Assembly: GCA_024752435.1 (NCBI GenBank)
Contig: CP103031.1
Span: 988,001 to 1,052,000 of the forward strand
Source: Allantophomopsis cytisporea
Taxonomy: Eukaryota; Ascomycota; Leotiomycetes; Phacidiales; Phacidiaceae
DNA length: 64,000 nt
Direction: 5' to 3'
The translations under genes were made by a program, and so were the position numbers. The notes beneath the pieces were generated by a model, which was not told where the DNA came from, did no database searches, and saw only the letters and a list, made by a program, of their open reading frames with translations. Shown here one piece after another: positions 32,361 to 45,686 of the stretch (position 1 is its first letter; the number at the start of each line of letters is the position of its first letter).

Positions 32361-35300
32361 TCAAGAGAGAAGATTCCTCAAAGAGGGACTAGCACTGGCG
32401 CCTCCTCCCACACGTCCATTATCATTGGGACGTACCCCGTTTAATTGTTGATTTTGCGGTTCTCGTGACATGCCCTGGTCGCGGACCGCCGGAGGACTAT
32501 TGTGAGGTACACCATATGGCGGGCGATGATGTGACAAATGGCTGCTTTGCGAGAAGGGGTTCTCGGGCGCTCGAGGAGCAGGACCACCATTTGTCAAGTG
32601 CTGAGGTGGGCGAGCCGCAGGATACGAGGCATAGATGCCATTCGGTAGATGTGTAGGATTGGGGGCAACCATGTGATGTGGGGATGGAGAGTATGTAGTG
32701 GAGATCGGTGGTCTCGAATAACCATTCTGCTGAGGCGACGGCCGACTTCCTGGTGTATGCTGTCGGTCGTAACTCTGAGAGTTGGGGTGCTGTAGAGCAG
32801 TCATATGAGGGGATGGACTGCTAGCATATTGATGAACATGCACGCCTTGGGGAGGCAGCGGTGTACTTCGTGGCCACTCATTATAAGGCCCTTGAGGAGA
32901 CCGGACGGGTTGTGGTGGCCAAGGATAATGATGTGGAGGCGCTTGCATTGTGTTCGGGCTCGGAGCGGCAGGCACCGCATTGACTGGCGAAAGGATTGGC
33001 AGAGGCTGTGGGACAGTGACCTGTGGAGGGGGTATGGCTGGTGGTGGTGGAGGGGTAGGTTCTTTGACCACCTTTTTGAAATGGCATTGGTGGCATTGAT
33101 ATTCCACAGGATCAGTAGATTTGGTATTTTCATTCAATGCCGCTGCCGCGAGAGCAACGTTCTCGCCTGTGGGCTCGCCATCTGCAACCACCCGGTCAGA
33201 GTCTTGCATTTCGACATCGGCAATTGTGACGTTAGTCCCGGTGGATCCAGTCTTTGTGCCATTTGCATCGTTCTCTGGTCTTCTTGATGCTGGCGTATTA
33301 CTGGTATCTGTGACTGTCAAAGGCTTGGCAGATGAGATTGGAGGGAAAGGCCACCACTTAGGAGTGACGTCAACTTGGCACGTTGCACACTTCCTTGGGA
33401 TTTTGTCGGGTATGCCATTGAGCTCGTCACCATCGATAAACTCTTTTGATTGCGCGCCTTGACTGCCATTTGAAGGGACAGTTGTCGTTGATGTACGCCT
33501 GGTAGAAGTCGAAGATGTGGTAACCGCTTTTGTTGACTGACTTACAAGGTTTGCTTTCCGGACAGTCCCCGTCAGTGTAAGGTCGGCCTGTTTGTAGTTC
33601 TGTACATATAACTGAAGAGAGTTGAGACCTTCTTCATTGACAATTTCATGCATCTTGTGTATCAGGGATTTCGGTTGCAAATGATCTCTGCACCAGATCG
33701 CAGCTGCCATAGTGCCTATTTCACCATTGATATTAACGATGTTGTGCTGATCTCGGCGCGAGCCCTTGACAGGTGCTATATCAAAACCCAAGATCCAACC
33801 ATGCTGGTTTGCGCACTCGACATGTGCTGTTTGTGCATTAGTTATGTTGCTTTAAACCAAGGAAGATGACCTACCAGGCTTGCGGCATGTATGACATCCA
33901 ACACAAGCACCTATGCTCTTTGAACACAATACACATATTTCATCGTATCTCGCAGAGGGGATTGATGGTATCCCTTCTGAGGGCTCCAATGCCTTTGCGT
34001 TTCCAAATTTGACCTCAGGAGTGAACACGGCACAAGTAACATGAACCCAGTTGTTGTTGATGGTCCGCTTCAAGGGCTCACGAGGGTCTAGAGGACGATT
34101 TAACTCTTCTTGCTTCTTGCGATAGAAATCGGCGGCGTTCTGAGCAATCTCCCTTTCTTGGCGGTCTTTCTCGCGTTCCTTTTCTGTCTTCTTCTTGTGC
34201 GTAGGCTTTGGGGGCTCTACGAACTCATGTGGAGTAGCAAGTACGGGGCACAACGTGCATTCATATTTCTGTGGTGGTCAACTTCCGAGAAGATAGCAGA
34301 GAAGAGCAGAGAACTTACGATAGAAACCTGCGGATTTTTGTCGTTGGAGCACATATCACAAACCCATTTGTTTGGGCCTCTCGACTCACCAACCACGCCA
34401 TAGCAGTTCCGGTGGACGGACATCCTACACTCCTTGCACGCCAAAAGTTGATCCCCCCCTGGTTCTAGTTCGTGGCAGATAGCGCAAGGTAAGATACGAG
34501 GTTTCGGCATCATAGGTGCTGGGGGTGGGCCCGCAGGTTTTTCTGCGACCGCCTTCTTCTTCTGTCCAGCAGTCACAACGCCGCCGGAGATAGAAGCTGT
34601 GCCATCCGAAAGGTCCTTCTCCGAAACCACCTTCAACTTCTTCTTCGGCGGTTCCGAAACCACCTGTAGCTGCGAAGGAGGAACCGGTGTACCGCTAGTC
34701 GAAGTGCTTGTTGTGCCAATAGGATCCGGACCACCAAGGTTCATATTTTCGTTCGCTGCTACAAGTTCTTTCAATAGCTCCTCATCGATTCTCCGTTTGT
34801 ACGCACGACCACCGGCCTGGGCAACCTTCTTGGCTACCTCGTCGATATCCTCCCATTGAATAGCATATCGCCTCCACAGTTCCGCGCACCTTCGACATAA
34901 CGCTACCATGAACTGAGTCCCCTTGTCCTTGCCGTTGCCCTTCGAAGTGGAGTCCGCAGTGATCGTTGTGCCAGCCGTGGTATTTGGTGCGCGTCGCCAT
35001 TGTCGGGAATTTCTCGTAGAGCAGAATTTGCACTGGAAAGCACGACGCTTCTCCATGGCCTTCTCATTATCGAACGCAGAGTCGTCGTGTTCGTCAGCAA
35101 CGTCGTCTTGCAATTTTCCAACGTTAGCCTCGGCTTTCTTGGCCTCCTTCTTGCCCTTTCTGCTGGCGAAATTGCCCCATATCTGTTGGCCTCGAGGACT
35201 TTTCTTCCAGACATAGTAGAAGCGCACAATATTCCCATAACTGACTGTCTTGACATGTCGTCGTACACTCAGGAGCTCGGATCCATACTTTCCTACAGCC

Positions 35301-37715
35301 TCCTCGAACTTTTTAAGCTCTGTAGCGGTGAGCTCCGGTTCTTTCAAGGCCTTCTTGTTAACCAAGGCTAGCTGCTCGATAGACTTGTCCACGTTGTAAT
35401 TGTTCTGCGTCAAGAGTTCAAGTGCTTTATCCATAAAGTTGCACGAATGGTCAGGCACTCCTATCTTGTTTGCCAATGGCTTGGCAAGCTCGATGTATTC
35501 ATCAATGAACTTTTCACGGTCTTCGAGACTCACAGCAACTCCATCGTCATCCTCGCCGCGACTCAAGAGCGAAGAGACTTCGCCAACTTTCGGGAGAACG
35601 AAAAGCAGCCTTGCGGTGTTGTTCGGGTCATCGTTGCGGTGGTCCTCACCACGATGGACGTAGCCTACAGGCTCATCCATAACCCATTTTGGTCGTTTCT
35701 CCCTAGAAAGCTTGTCTGCTTCGATGGCAGCCAAGGTCTCCTTGGAAAGTTTCGCATCCTTCTTGCCACCACCCTTTACATACTTCTTCTTTATTTCTAT
35801 AGGCTTCACCAACTCAACTGGTCGCCCGTGCCAAGGAATGACATTGGCTTGGTGCCTGGGGCCGAGGCGTGAGCTGGCTCTCGGATAGATACGATCATCG
35901 TAATCCAATGCATCTTCGACCCTGCAATGTACACCGAGGTATCGGTAGGGCCACAGACTCGCCTGATGTATCTGCTCTTCCGTTCCAGGATGGATATCAT
36001 CGTTCGATGGGTCTGGACTTGTTCCTCCGGTATCTATCCCTGGCGCAGCAAGATGATGATCGTCCTCTTCTTCATCGGCAAGCTCTTCTTCATCAACGTC
36101 TCCTCCTAATTCTGCCATATTGGGTGTGTTGCGGGCTTCGAGCTTCCTTTCTTGGGCTCTGCTACATGGCCCACAGGCCCAGGCAAACCCACGTGAGGGC
36201 TTCTTCAAAAGCGGGGGACGAACACAATTCATGTGATATGTCTGACCGCATACAGCACAATCGACGGAATCATTACTGGAGTCGATCAGCAAGTTAAAAC
36301 GGTGACAATGCAAACGCTAGCATACCTTGCACAATAACCACTGCATCTTCTGCAAGATTTTACAGCACTAGTCAGCTCCTTTCCACGGCCAGCTTCCACC
36401 AAGATATACTTCCATCGATCATTCAAGACTTTCTTGACATTTGATGGCACATTGACCACTTGATGCGTCGGTATGACCTCGTAATAGCGATGAATATAGC
36501 GATCATATAGCTTCTCGTACCAAAAGTGATCCTTCATTTTCCGCAGGTCATCGAGGTTTTCAACCTCACTCTTGTGCTTGATTTCGCATTTCCCCCGGAG
36601 AGCTGTCAAGGGACTCGTGTCGGAATGCATCGATGCGAAGACCTGTCTGGTGTCGTTGACCTTACGGCCAATGTCCTTTGGACGATAGTACCAATTCACT
36701 CGCAGAGAATCAATTGGTAGTTTAGAGTCGTTGTTCGTATGAAGGAATTCCATAATTCGTCCCAGGTAGTAGGGCTCTCCTGGAGGCTCGCAAATAAGAT
36801 ATACATGATCTGCATGACATCAGCCGAGCTCGTCATTAGATATTACCAGTCCAGATTTGAATCGCACAAAACTTGAACTTGTAATTTGATTGATTTGGAG
36901 ATAAGAGACTTACCATTTACACCCAAAACCGTCCCATCATCGGCAATCATCTTTCCAGCCTTTAACCTCCCCTCACAATGATCGAACGTTAGGATATTAC
37001 TGTCTTTCGATGCAACCTGATCATGCATCATCGAGCTCGCGCCCCGTGTGACACTTTGACCTCCAATGACACTCTGTTGGAAGTTTGGGGTATTCTGTAT
37101 GCTTTGATGTACGGCTGGTGGATTGGCCTTGCGCTTTTTCGAGGGCTGTGCAGGGCCATTTGTGGCGCTCATCGGTATTGCTGAGAACGTCGATGTCCCT
37201 GGGATCTGCTCCTTCTGTGCACTCGATGGGTTGTTATTCTGAGCAAGATCAGAAGCCTGAGAGCGACGTGCGCTCGTAATTGCTCGGGCGGGTTCCGGAT
37301 TGACGGCTTCTATATCGTGCGCGCGATTCGGCTTGCGACCTTCGTCCTTGGGCTGAAGCTCGAATTCGATTTCCATTTCTTTATCTTCAGCATAATTTAT
37401 CCTAGAAGTGCCCGTCCTATTGCGTGACCGTGTACCATATGGCGATGCGGTGCTCCCTGATAGGGCGCCAGACAGATCCTTTGAAGGCGGGTCTTTCGAA
37501 GTGGCATTCGATGAGGCCCCAGTCGTAATGTGATCTGTTTGCGACTCAGGCGCATTCGCAAGATGCGCTGTAGCGTCTCCATTCTGGGCTGCCTTTGCAG
37601 AAGGTACATTTGGCGGGGTCGTGGATGCATTTGTGATCGATTGTGGACAGTCGTCCAGCTCATCTACACCCACCGGCTGGGGCGATGCCGGCGCTGTAGC
37701 AGTATCTTTCGCCAT
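32361..37715 (-). CDS. snt2: SNT2-like chromatin reader (BAH, PHD, ELM2, SANT, GATA-like finger, extended PHD)
   Basis: Exons 37715..36914, 36809..36326, 36275..34319, 34268..33875 and 33826..32361 (introns 104, 50, 50 and 48 nt) give 1700 aa. Order: disordered N-terminus with KKRK; BAH (DHVYLICEPPGEPYYLGRIM, ~residues 265-420); PHD1 (CAVCGQTYHMNC, ~430); ELM2-like SSRLGPRHQANVIPWHG (~580); SANT (LTATELKKFEEAVGKYG, ~775); GATA-like finger CKFCSTRNSRQWRR...CRRC (~850); extended PHD2 (CAICHELEPGGDQLLACKEC to CANQHGWILGFD, ~1030-1225); Pro/Gln-rich tail. Yeast Snt2 works with Ecm5 and Rpd3 in a histone deacetylase complex in stress response; in plant-pathogenic fungi Snt2 affects conidiation and virulence. 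An extra CATCQVDVTPKWW/CHQC pair in the tail is split by ~90 residues. Confidence 0.93.
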
Positions 37716-38286
37716 GGAGGCGACCCTGTGCGCCTATGCGCAGTTCAGAGCCGGCCCGTACAGAAGAGATGCTTCTTGCACGAGATCGTTGGCGATAATT
37801 GTCGCGTGAGAAAGGGAGTGGTGTGCGTTGAGGTTGCGGAGCATGGACAATGGATTATGGAAATCCGCGGGTATCATAAATCCCCGGGCGTTGTTGCTCT
37901 GGGCGCTGGGCGAGTCAAGTCGAGTCGAGAAGCATGCAGCGCAGACGCACCGACACCCTCGTAGATATAATGTAAGCTTCACTACTTATTATGGGGAATA
38001 TATGGGCATCCGTGTCGTCTACGATGTGCTCCGGAATGATTCGATGTACTCCAGTATCAAAGTCGGTGCTTGCCGGCAAATGTGGTTGAGAGTGATCAGC
38101 ACTTCAACTTTCCATGTGGTTGATGTGGTCTATCAGATATGAACGTGACGAGGGGAAAATAGGGTATAAGTATGAAAGTGGGGTGTGAAGGACACAAGAA
38201 GAGTGGGAAGTAAGTTCCCAAGTAGTACTCTGAAATTGTGTGCAAATGTAATAAATTGGGGGAGTTGGAGTAGAAAGAGGAAGATA

Positions 38287-38320
38287 AGGAGGAAGAGGAG
38301 GAGGAGGAGGAGGAGGAAGG
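38287..38320. repeat. (AGG)n microsatellite
   Basis: About ten GGA/AGG units. Confidence 0.9.
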
Positions 38321-38733
38321 TAAGTAGGGCGGGTAGTTTGATTTGAGACGGTATGTTTGCGGGGAGGAGAGAAAGAAAAGAGAGAGGAAGAGTCTTTCAA
38401 GGTAGGTATGTATGTGTGTATAGAGAACAATGTCGAAGGATGGTGAAAGGCGAGAAGAGAGAAAGAGAGAGAGAGAGAGAGAGGAAGAGAAGAAGACAAG
38501 ACAAGGCAAGACATATGGTTACGGTAGTTGGTAGGTAAGTAGTTTTAGTAGCATATGGGCGAGAGTGAGAGACGTATGTATTCTAGCCTGACACCTTGGG
38601 GGGGGGGAGTGGATTTTGGGGGCATGGGGCCGTAATGGTATGGGTATGGTACATATGGTATGGTAAGGTAAAAGAGACTAGCCATGACAGGGTACTATCA
38701 AAGTAAGGTGAACGAGCGTTCCGACACACAGAG

Positions 38734-38865
38734 AAAGAGAGAGGTAGAGAGAGAAGAGAGAGAGAGAGAGAGAGAAAGAAAAAGAAAAGGAAAAAGAAAA
38801 GGAAAAAGAAAAGGAAAAAGAAAGAGAAAGAGAAAGAAAAAGAAAGGAAGAAAGGCACGAGAAAC
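38734..38865. repeat. Homopurine tract of GA and AAAAGG units
   Basis: Nearly pure A/G for about 130 bases: (GA)n, then AAAAAGAAAAGG repeats, then GAAAGA. Confidence 0.9.
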
Positions 38866-39303
38866 ATGAAAGCTTTTTTGCTCCATTCTTCAATATCCTT
38901 GACCCTTAAATGAGCGGACAGGATTGTAATATACAATAGAAAATATAATATAAAATAAAAGTTCATATGTTGTGAGTAGTATCCGCATGCATGTATGGGT
39001 CGGTCATATATAATGTATGTCTTGCTTCCTATGGCCATTGTTGTGGTTCTCTTTTCCTTATTTCCATTCTCCCCCCATTGCCCTTTTCCCTTGCTTTTTT
39101 TTTTCTTTTCTTCTGTTCTTCTTTTCTTCTCTTCTTCTTATTCTTCTTCATGAGATCGGATTTTCGTTCTGTGTGCAGACACATACGTTTCTCTCTCCCT
39201 TCCCCTCTTCCTACCTCTCCGTCTTTCTCTCATTTGGCATATAACACAATACCCATTCATTGAAGACAGATACTAGTGTCCGACTGTGCGATGAAGCTAG
39301 ACG

Positions 39304-39304
39304 A

Positions 39305-39348
<44 letters not shown>

Positions 39349-39349
39349 A
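39304..39349. repeat. (ATG)n-(GTG)n microsatellite
   Basis: Eleven ATG units followed by four to five GTG units. Confidence 0.9.
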
Positions 39350-41011
39350 CAGAGGAAAGTGATCTTCTATCTGAGAATGAGTATGTCATTTTGCGGCCAC
39401 TCGAGAACAAAGTATCAAAGTCATATTTGTAAAATTATTCTATGATTTGTCGTTCGAGCACAATGCGTATTCATTCCGATTATAATATGGCATCTTTTTT
39501 CAAACGACCTTGGTGGACGGAGGTTTCTCTAGCGTGAGATTATGGGTCGTGAGGACGTTGGGAGAACTGAGACGAGGTCAGTCAGTACCTGTAAGGTGTA
39601 AGCATGTTCCCCAAGGCTGAGGCATGTTGTAAGGCATGATGTTCGCCGCACACCCAAATACCCTTGGAGACACATCACTTGCGGTAAAGTGAGTGGTTCA
39701 GGTAAGGTAAGGTAAGGTCATACCTTACGCGAGTCATCTCATCTGCAAGAACATTGCAACGAAATACGTAAATTGCACCTCATGGCTACCTACGGTCCAA
39801 CGTGTCCAAGGTCCGTATTGATATCAGCCACATGCAGCGAACTACACAGATATAAAAACAATCGAGCATATGAAATTAGCCATGACACATATTGGTGTTC
39901 CCATGGAAGGGGAAAAAGGAGTGAGCACGGAGAATAAACGTACTGAGAGTAAGGCCACACGCAGAGAGGACGGGAGGGTAGGAAGAAGCGGAAGAACGAG
40001 AAACAAGGATAGAAAAGGCGGAAACAATAATTACAAATTTCATTTGTGAAATCGCAAGAAGTCGAAGACTTACTTATTCTACATTCTATCCCGTTTCAAT
40101 TATTCGAATTCAATCAATCATTCATTCAGTGGAGGTGAATAATAATCATTATGATTATTATGATTATCATTGGGGAACCGGTATGGAATCTTCATACATA
40201 GTTACATACATACATAAGTACATCTTGACTTGCAGTCCATGGATGGATACATATGTACATTGGTAGGCAAGGTAAGTAGACGTGATGGGGAAGCGGGCTT
40301 GTCTTAGCAGGTGTGCTAGGCATGCTCAAATACTCGCGCTAAGGCAGAAGACCATTGGGCAACTTACTAGGGTTCTCAAACGAGACGACTCCCATGAGTG
40401 TAGTATGTCATGTATGTACATACATAGAGAGAGAATATGTGTGGGAATCTGAAAGTACGCACAATAATGCTGGAAAAAAAAAATACAAAAAAAAGATCTT
40501 ATCTCTAAATTGATCCGAGTATATCTAGGGTAGGTAGTATACCGTCATATGAACCTATAATTATGATTTTAAACATTTTACCAACGGAACTTTGGTTTGT
40601 CGAGAATGTCAATGATCGCATGTGCACGCGCGCGCACGAGTGACCGAAAAGGATAGAGTGTAGTGGGGCGGGATGAGAGGAGAGTTTGTACGTGTGTGAG
40701 GGACGGTAGGACAGAACGCAGGTATGTAGTAAGAATGTATTTTGCGTATTCTTCATCGAGTCACAGGAGAAGAAGATACTACTTAAGTTAGTTCCTCTGA
40801 AAATATACAATATGAAAGTAAGAGGGAATAGAAAGATAAAGAAGAGAGAAGGCAAGGGAAGGTAAGGGAAAAGGAAAAATAGGAACTGATAATAAATAAA
40901 TAAAAACAATAATAAAAATAGAGCGACAAGCAAATGGAAAGAAAGGCAAGGAGGGGAGACTGACTGTCTGTTAATGGTATATGTTTGTGTGTGTGTATGT
41001 GCATGTGTTTG

Positions 41012-41014
<3 letters not shown>

Positions 41015-41046
<32 letters not shown>
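41015..41046. repeat. (GA)n microsatellite
   Basis: About 16 AG units, preceded by a short GT-rich stretch. Confidence 0.9.
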
Positions 41047-41048
<2 letters not shown>

Positions 41049-41584
41049 TGGATGTATACACAGAGAAAGGCTCTCTCTGTTCAGTGTTTCGTTGTGATAT
41101 GTATGTGCCTCGCCTAGACAGGTAGTACTTGGATGTGTGATGTCTGAACCACAGGACCAGTATGGCGGGACGGGTCAATCTTCGGTGGGTATGCATTTGA
41201 ACGACAGACAACGACCATCGGCACCAAATAATAACAATAACAATAACAACAACACCCACGACAACGCACGACTTAACCATAAACTTGCTAGAGAAGTTGA
41301 CTCATTCCTGATGTCCCTGACAATACAAAATCAAGCGTCGATCTCCTTTTTGACATGAACAATCAAGTGTCTAGGTTACATTTAGCCTCGCTTTTCTTCT
41401 AGCTAGCTAATAAGAAACAGAACTCGCTAGTAAGTAGGTAAATAACAAGAAGAGCGAGGGAAGGTCTCAAACTGCATCGTGCACCTTGAACCTCTCTCTG
41501 CCTTTCTTTTTGTTTTTCTTTTCGGGTTATTTGCAGTCAAGTCGTCTGCCATTGGGATATCCACACAAACCTACATCCCACGTG

Positions 41585-44500
41585 ATGCTTACGGACCATT
41601 TTCGCCAGAAGCCGACCATCCCTCATCGGATTGGCCCTCTCACGACAGTTGAGAGAGTGCAGGCGGCAAACACAACAATCGCATCTATCGGCAAAAAAAG
41701 AAATCATGCCGATTTACAGGAGCAGACAAACCGTCTGGCATCCGTGGAAAGGCCTGCTTCGTTGTCTTCCAGTAAAAGCGAATTCGTCAGGCCCCAGGTA
41801 GCTGTTCACCAATATCCGCAGATCCCTGCCAGTAAGATCCATGATTCGAGTCCTGAACAAGCCCACTGGGCCTCTACAGCCAACGTTCGCTCGGAATACT
41901 CGCAGAGACACCTGGCACCATCAACTCCTACCTCCACAATTGACCCTTTGCTGTCTCTCTCACATATTTCCTATGGCTTACCTCCACGACTGGTACAAAA
42001 CTTTGCTACTGTTGGAGTAAAAAGCATTTATCCATGGCAATCAAAATGTCTTCGTGGCCCAGGCATTCTCAGTGGCCACACCAACCTTGTGTATTCAGCA
42101 CCCACAGGAGGTGGAAAATCTTTAGTGGCCGACGTGTTGATGTTAAAGAGGATCATTGAAAACCCCGGTAAGAAAGCTATCTTAGTTCTTCCTTATGTTG
42201 CCCTTGTCCAGGAAAAGCTGCGTTGGATTCGTAGCGCCGTAGAAGGCGTATCAAAGGTCAAGAATACTGCTGTAAATTCACACGAGGCCAAACATATGTG
42301 GTGTAAACGCGGTGATGAAGATGCTATTAGGGTAGTTGGTTTCTTTGGTGGAAGCAAGTCACGAGTTGGCTGGGTTGATATTGACATCGCTGTTTGTACT
42401 ATCGAGAAGGTCTGTAGGGAGTATCTTTAAAACCTTTTCTGATCTCGACTTACCTCTTTTAGGCGAATTCTCTGGTCAATGCTTCTATTGAAGATGGCAC
42501 CATTGGTAATCTTGGAGTTGTAGTCCTGGACGAGATCCACATGTTGAATGATGGCCACCGTGGATACATCATAGAACTGATGGCCACTAAACTTCTTACT
42601 CTTGGCCAAGACACGCAAATAATTGGAATGAGTGCGACATTATCGGTAAATACTGAGGAAATTCATTTCTAAACTTAAAACTTATGACTCACTAACACGA
42701 TTAGAATACGGAGCTTCTTGCAAAGTGGTTGAACGCAAAATTCTTCATCTCGACTTACCGACCTGTTCCAATAGAAGAGCATCTAGTTTACGAAAACTCC
42801 GTGTACTCTGCCTCCAGTTCCAGCTTGTTTTACCAGACAGCGTCCAAACTGAATTCACAGGATCACCCCAACTCGCAAATTAGGCCACAGCCACGCAGAT
42901 TCATTGACAAATCGGAAAACAAAGCTCTTGCCAATCCCCTGATTAATGCTGTGGTCGCCTTAGCGAACGAAACTGCCCAAGCTGGATACGGTGCTTTAGT
43001 ATTTTGTAGCAGTCGTGTCGGCTGTGAAGCAGATGCTGCTCTCATTAGCCAAACACTGCCATTGCTCTCTGAAGTTGAGGACCGTGATCTGGTTGAGAAG
43101 CGCCTGGATCTATTGACTGAGCTAAGAAGCACAAGTACTGGATTAGATCATGTATTGGAGAAAACCATACCTCGAGGTGTAGCATTTCATCGTAAGTGCC
43201 TCTGTAATCACTGAAGTGGTGCAAAGAAAGGATGCTGACTAGGGTTACAGATGCTGGCCTAACGACCGAAGAGAGAGATCTTGTTGCAAGTGCATACGAC
43301 TCTGGGGTGCTTAAGGTTGTTGTGGCGACGTGCAGTCTCGCTGCAGGGATCAACTTGCCTGCCCGTCGGGTCATACTTCATGGAGCTCGAATGGGCCGTG
43401 ACTTGGTTGGGCCGTCAATGCTGTAAGTTGCACTTCCTTACATTAAATCATAGTACTCACAATACTAGTCGCCAAATGAGAGGCCGTGCCGGGCGAAAAG
43501 GCAAAGATGAGATAGGTGAGACGTATTTGTGTTGTCAGAAGACGGATTTAGAGGCAGTAACTGAGCTGATGACTGCTGACATACCGCATGTTGAGAGTTC
43601 TTTAACATCCGAGAGACCAGGAATTGAAAGGCAAGTCTATCGATCGTTTGTTTAGTTTATGCCATTATGCTGTCTCTCATAGAGTACATCATGTCTTTGT
43701 CAAGTTCTATCATATTAACGTCGAAATTAGAGCACTATTAGAAGCTATATGCACCAGACTAGCTACGAGTGCGCATTCCATTGACGACTACATCAGACAG
43801 ACCCTCTTATATCATTCCACCGATGACTCCCAAGAACTCAGAAAGACGGTCGGTAAAACAATCGACAGACTCATTGCAACTGGACTTATAAAGAGGATAC
43901 CGACCTCCGAGTTTGAGCCCACACAGCTAGGACAAGCCATTGTTGCCTCATCTCTCACCCCAGAAGACGGGATCTTCGTTCACAAGGAGTTCAAAAAAGC
44001 TCTTCAAGCCTTTGTAATGGATGGAGAGATGCATGTTATTTATGCTTTTACCCCTATTCCTTCAGTTGCGTCTGAGATCAACTGGCGAGTATTCAGAAAG
44101 GCGATGGACTCTTTAGACGAAAGTGGACTGCGGGCATTGAGTTTTGTGGGGATCAATCCAGCAATGGTAAACAAGATGTACGTCAGTAGATGTATCGTTG
44201 TGAACTTGTCGCTGATTCCTATTCACAGGGCTCAAGGTGGCTTAGTAAAGGAGTTAGTCTCTGAAGATTCGGAGATGGCTCGCGTTTATCGGAGGTTCTA
44301 TGCTGCTTTTCAACTCAGGGATCTATGTAATGAAGTGCCCATACATGCTGTAGCACGAAAATATGATATCCCGCGAGGATCTGTTCAGAGTCTGGCACAG
44401 ACTTGTCATGGCTTCGCAGCAGGCATGATAAAGTTCTGTGAGCGTATGGGGTGGGGGATTTTAGCTGCCGCATTAGATCACATGTCTGATCGCTTGAGAG

Positions 44501-44888
44501 CTGGTGCAAAAGCCGATCTACTGGCTCTAGCAGAGATCACCTTTGTCAAAAGCCGTACTGCTCGCACTTTTTGGGAGAACGGGCTGCGAACTGTGGGTGC
44601 GATTGCTGCAGCTGACACAAAAGACATTGTACCAATCCTGCTCCAAGTACGTAAATAAGTGTTGCATTTCATGTCATACGGCTGATGATTATAGGCCCAA
44701 CCAAGAAAGATCCGACTTGATATAGACGCAGAACAGAAATACACGTTGAAACTTTCGATGAAAGCGGAGATCATCTCCAGGTCAGCAAATCGTATATGGG
44801 GTAAGATACACGATACCTACTCACCAGTAACTCATAGCTAATTTGTCTTGCAGAGAGAGAGATGCAACAAGAGATGGAGGAGGAGTAG
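41585..44888 (+). CDS. HELQ: HELQ/Hel308-type superfamily 2 DNA repair helicase
   Basis: Nine exons: 41585..42409, 42463..42645, 42705..43191, 43251..43422, 43469..43630, 43731..44177, 44229..44646, 44695..44800 and 44854..44888; 944 aa. Intron 43631..43730 has a GC donor (AG|GCAAGT). Motifs: Walker A SAPTGGGKS (~173), DEIH (~298), SAT, CSSRVGCEADA, ATCSLAAGINLPARRV and motif VI QMRGRAGRKG. A winged-helix and Hel308 ratchet/HhH part follows (AIPIHAVARKYD-like region and FVKSRTARTFWENGL). The helicase is like the N-terminal half of polymerase theta/Mus308 but no polymerase domain follows, so HELQ is the better name. It unwinds 3'-5' at stalled forks and in crosslink repair. The start is the first in-frame ATG; an upstream coding exon cannot be excluded. 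Confidence 0.9.
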
Positions 44889-45686
44889 CCGATGCAATCG
44901 AGACATTGGTAGGAGTGTACCTTAGATATGCGACTGTTGTACAGGGACGGAGCATACGTATATCACCAATTAACTAATAAGGTTACTGGACGACAGTGAT
45001 TGCTCGATACCCTTCCCTGGATCTACTGTTGTAGATGATATCATACCGATGAGTCTGGAACATGTGACCTTAGCTATAAATACGTAAGGGATATTATGAA
45101 TGACACCCAAGTAATTACCCTATGCTGATGACCTGGAGCTTCTCTGCCTTTTGAGCGAAATCCATTGTGTTGGAAATAATTGTTGTAATGCACACACCAT
45201 ACATACTAAACACCTTCCTACCTCTATAGAAATGATCCTAGTACCGAAATTCTTACACTACAATCTGTGCCTTCTATTCTCTTGGAAGCAATTCAGATGA
45301 GATAATGTAGATGCAACCGATGATTCCAAATAATTGAACTTGTCCTCCAGAACCAACATCGAACCTATATGTAGTGTGATTATTCATCATGGGAGAAGTC
45401 GCAATTATGTCAGCACTTTGCATCAGTGTACAACGTAGAATGGATGGGACGGCTGGAAGATTTCCCCTCACGGCAAAGGCTGATGGAAATCAAATGTATC
45501 GCTGGATAAGGCAAGTATTGATATTTCATTTATGGGAGATGTATAAAGGGACCATTCGCATTGTCTCTTTCAAAATCTCCATTCTATTATATTTATCACT
45601 TTCTGATAACCATATTCTGACCTCAAACCCTACATACTTTGTGATATATTGTGTGTCGTGAAATACATATTGCCTGACAATGGGTA
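44889..45686. other. Intergenic region
   Basis: About 800 bases. Short ORFs only, with no recognisable product. It contains the 3' end of the helicase gene and the promoter of the esterase. Confidence 0.5.

Larger units (their letters stand above)
37716..41584. other. Long divergent intergenic region between SNT2 and the helicase
   Basis: About 3.9 kb with the promoters of two genes facing away from each other. No coding ORF is supported; the many Ser/Phe- or Lys/Glu-rich ORFs are translations of purine/pyrimidine microsatellites. GGTAAGGTAAGGTAAGG lies at 39700-39717. Confidence 0.6.

Noticed and set aside
38096..39263. Several Ser/Phe-rich or Lys/Glu-rich ORFs
   Set aside because: Translations of GA and AAAAGG tracts on both strands.
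41137..41358. ORF with a poly-Asn run upstream of the helicase, considered as its first exon
   Set aside because: The Asn run is an AAT/AAC microsatellite, and no good donor links it to the helicase frame.
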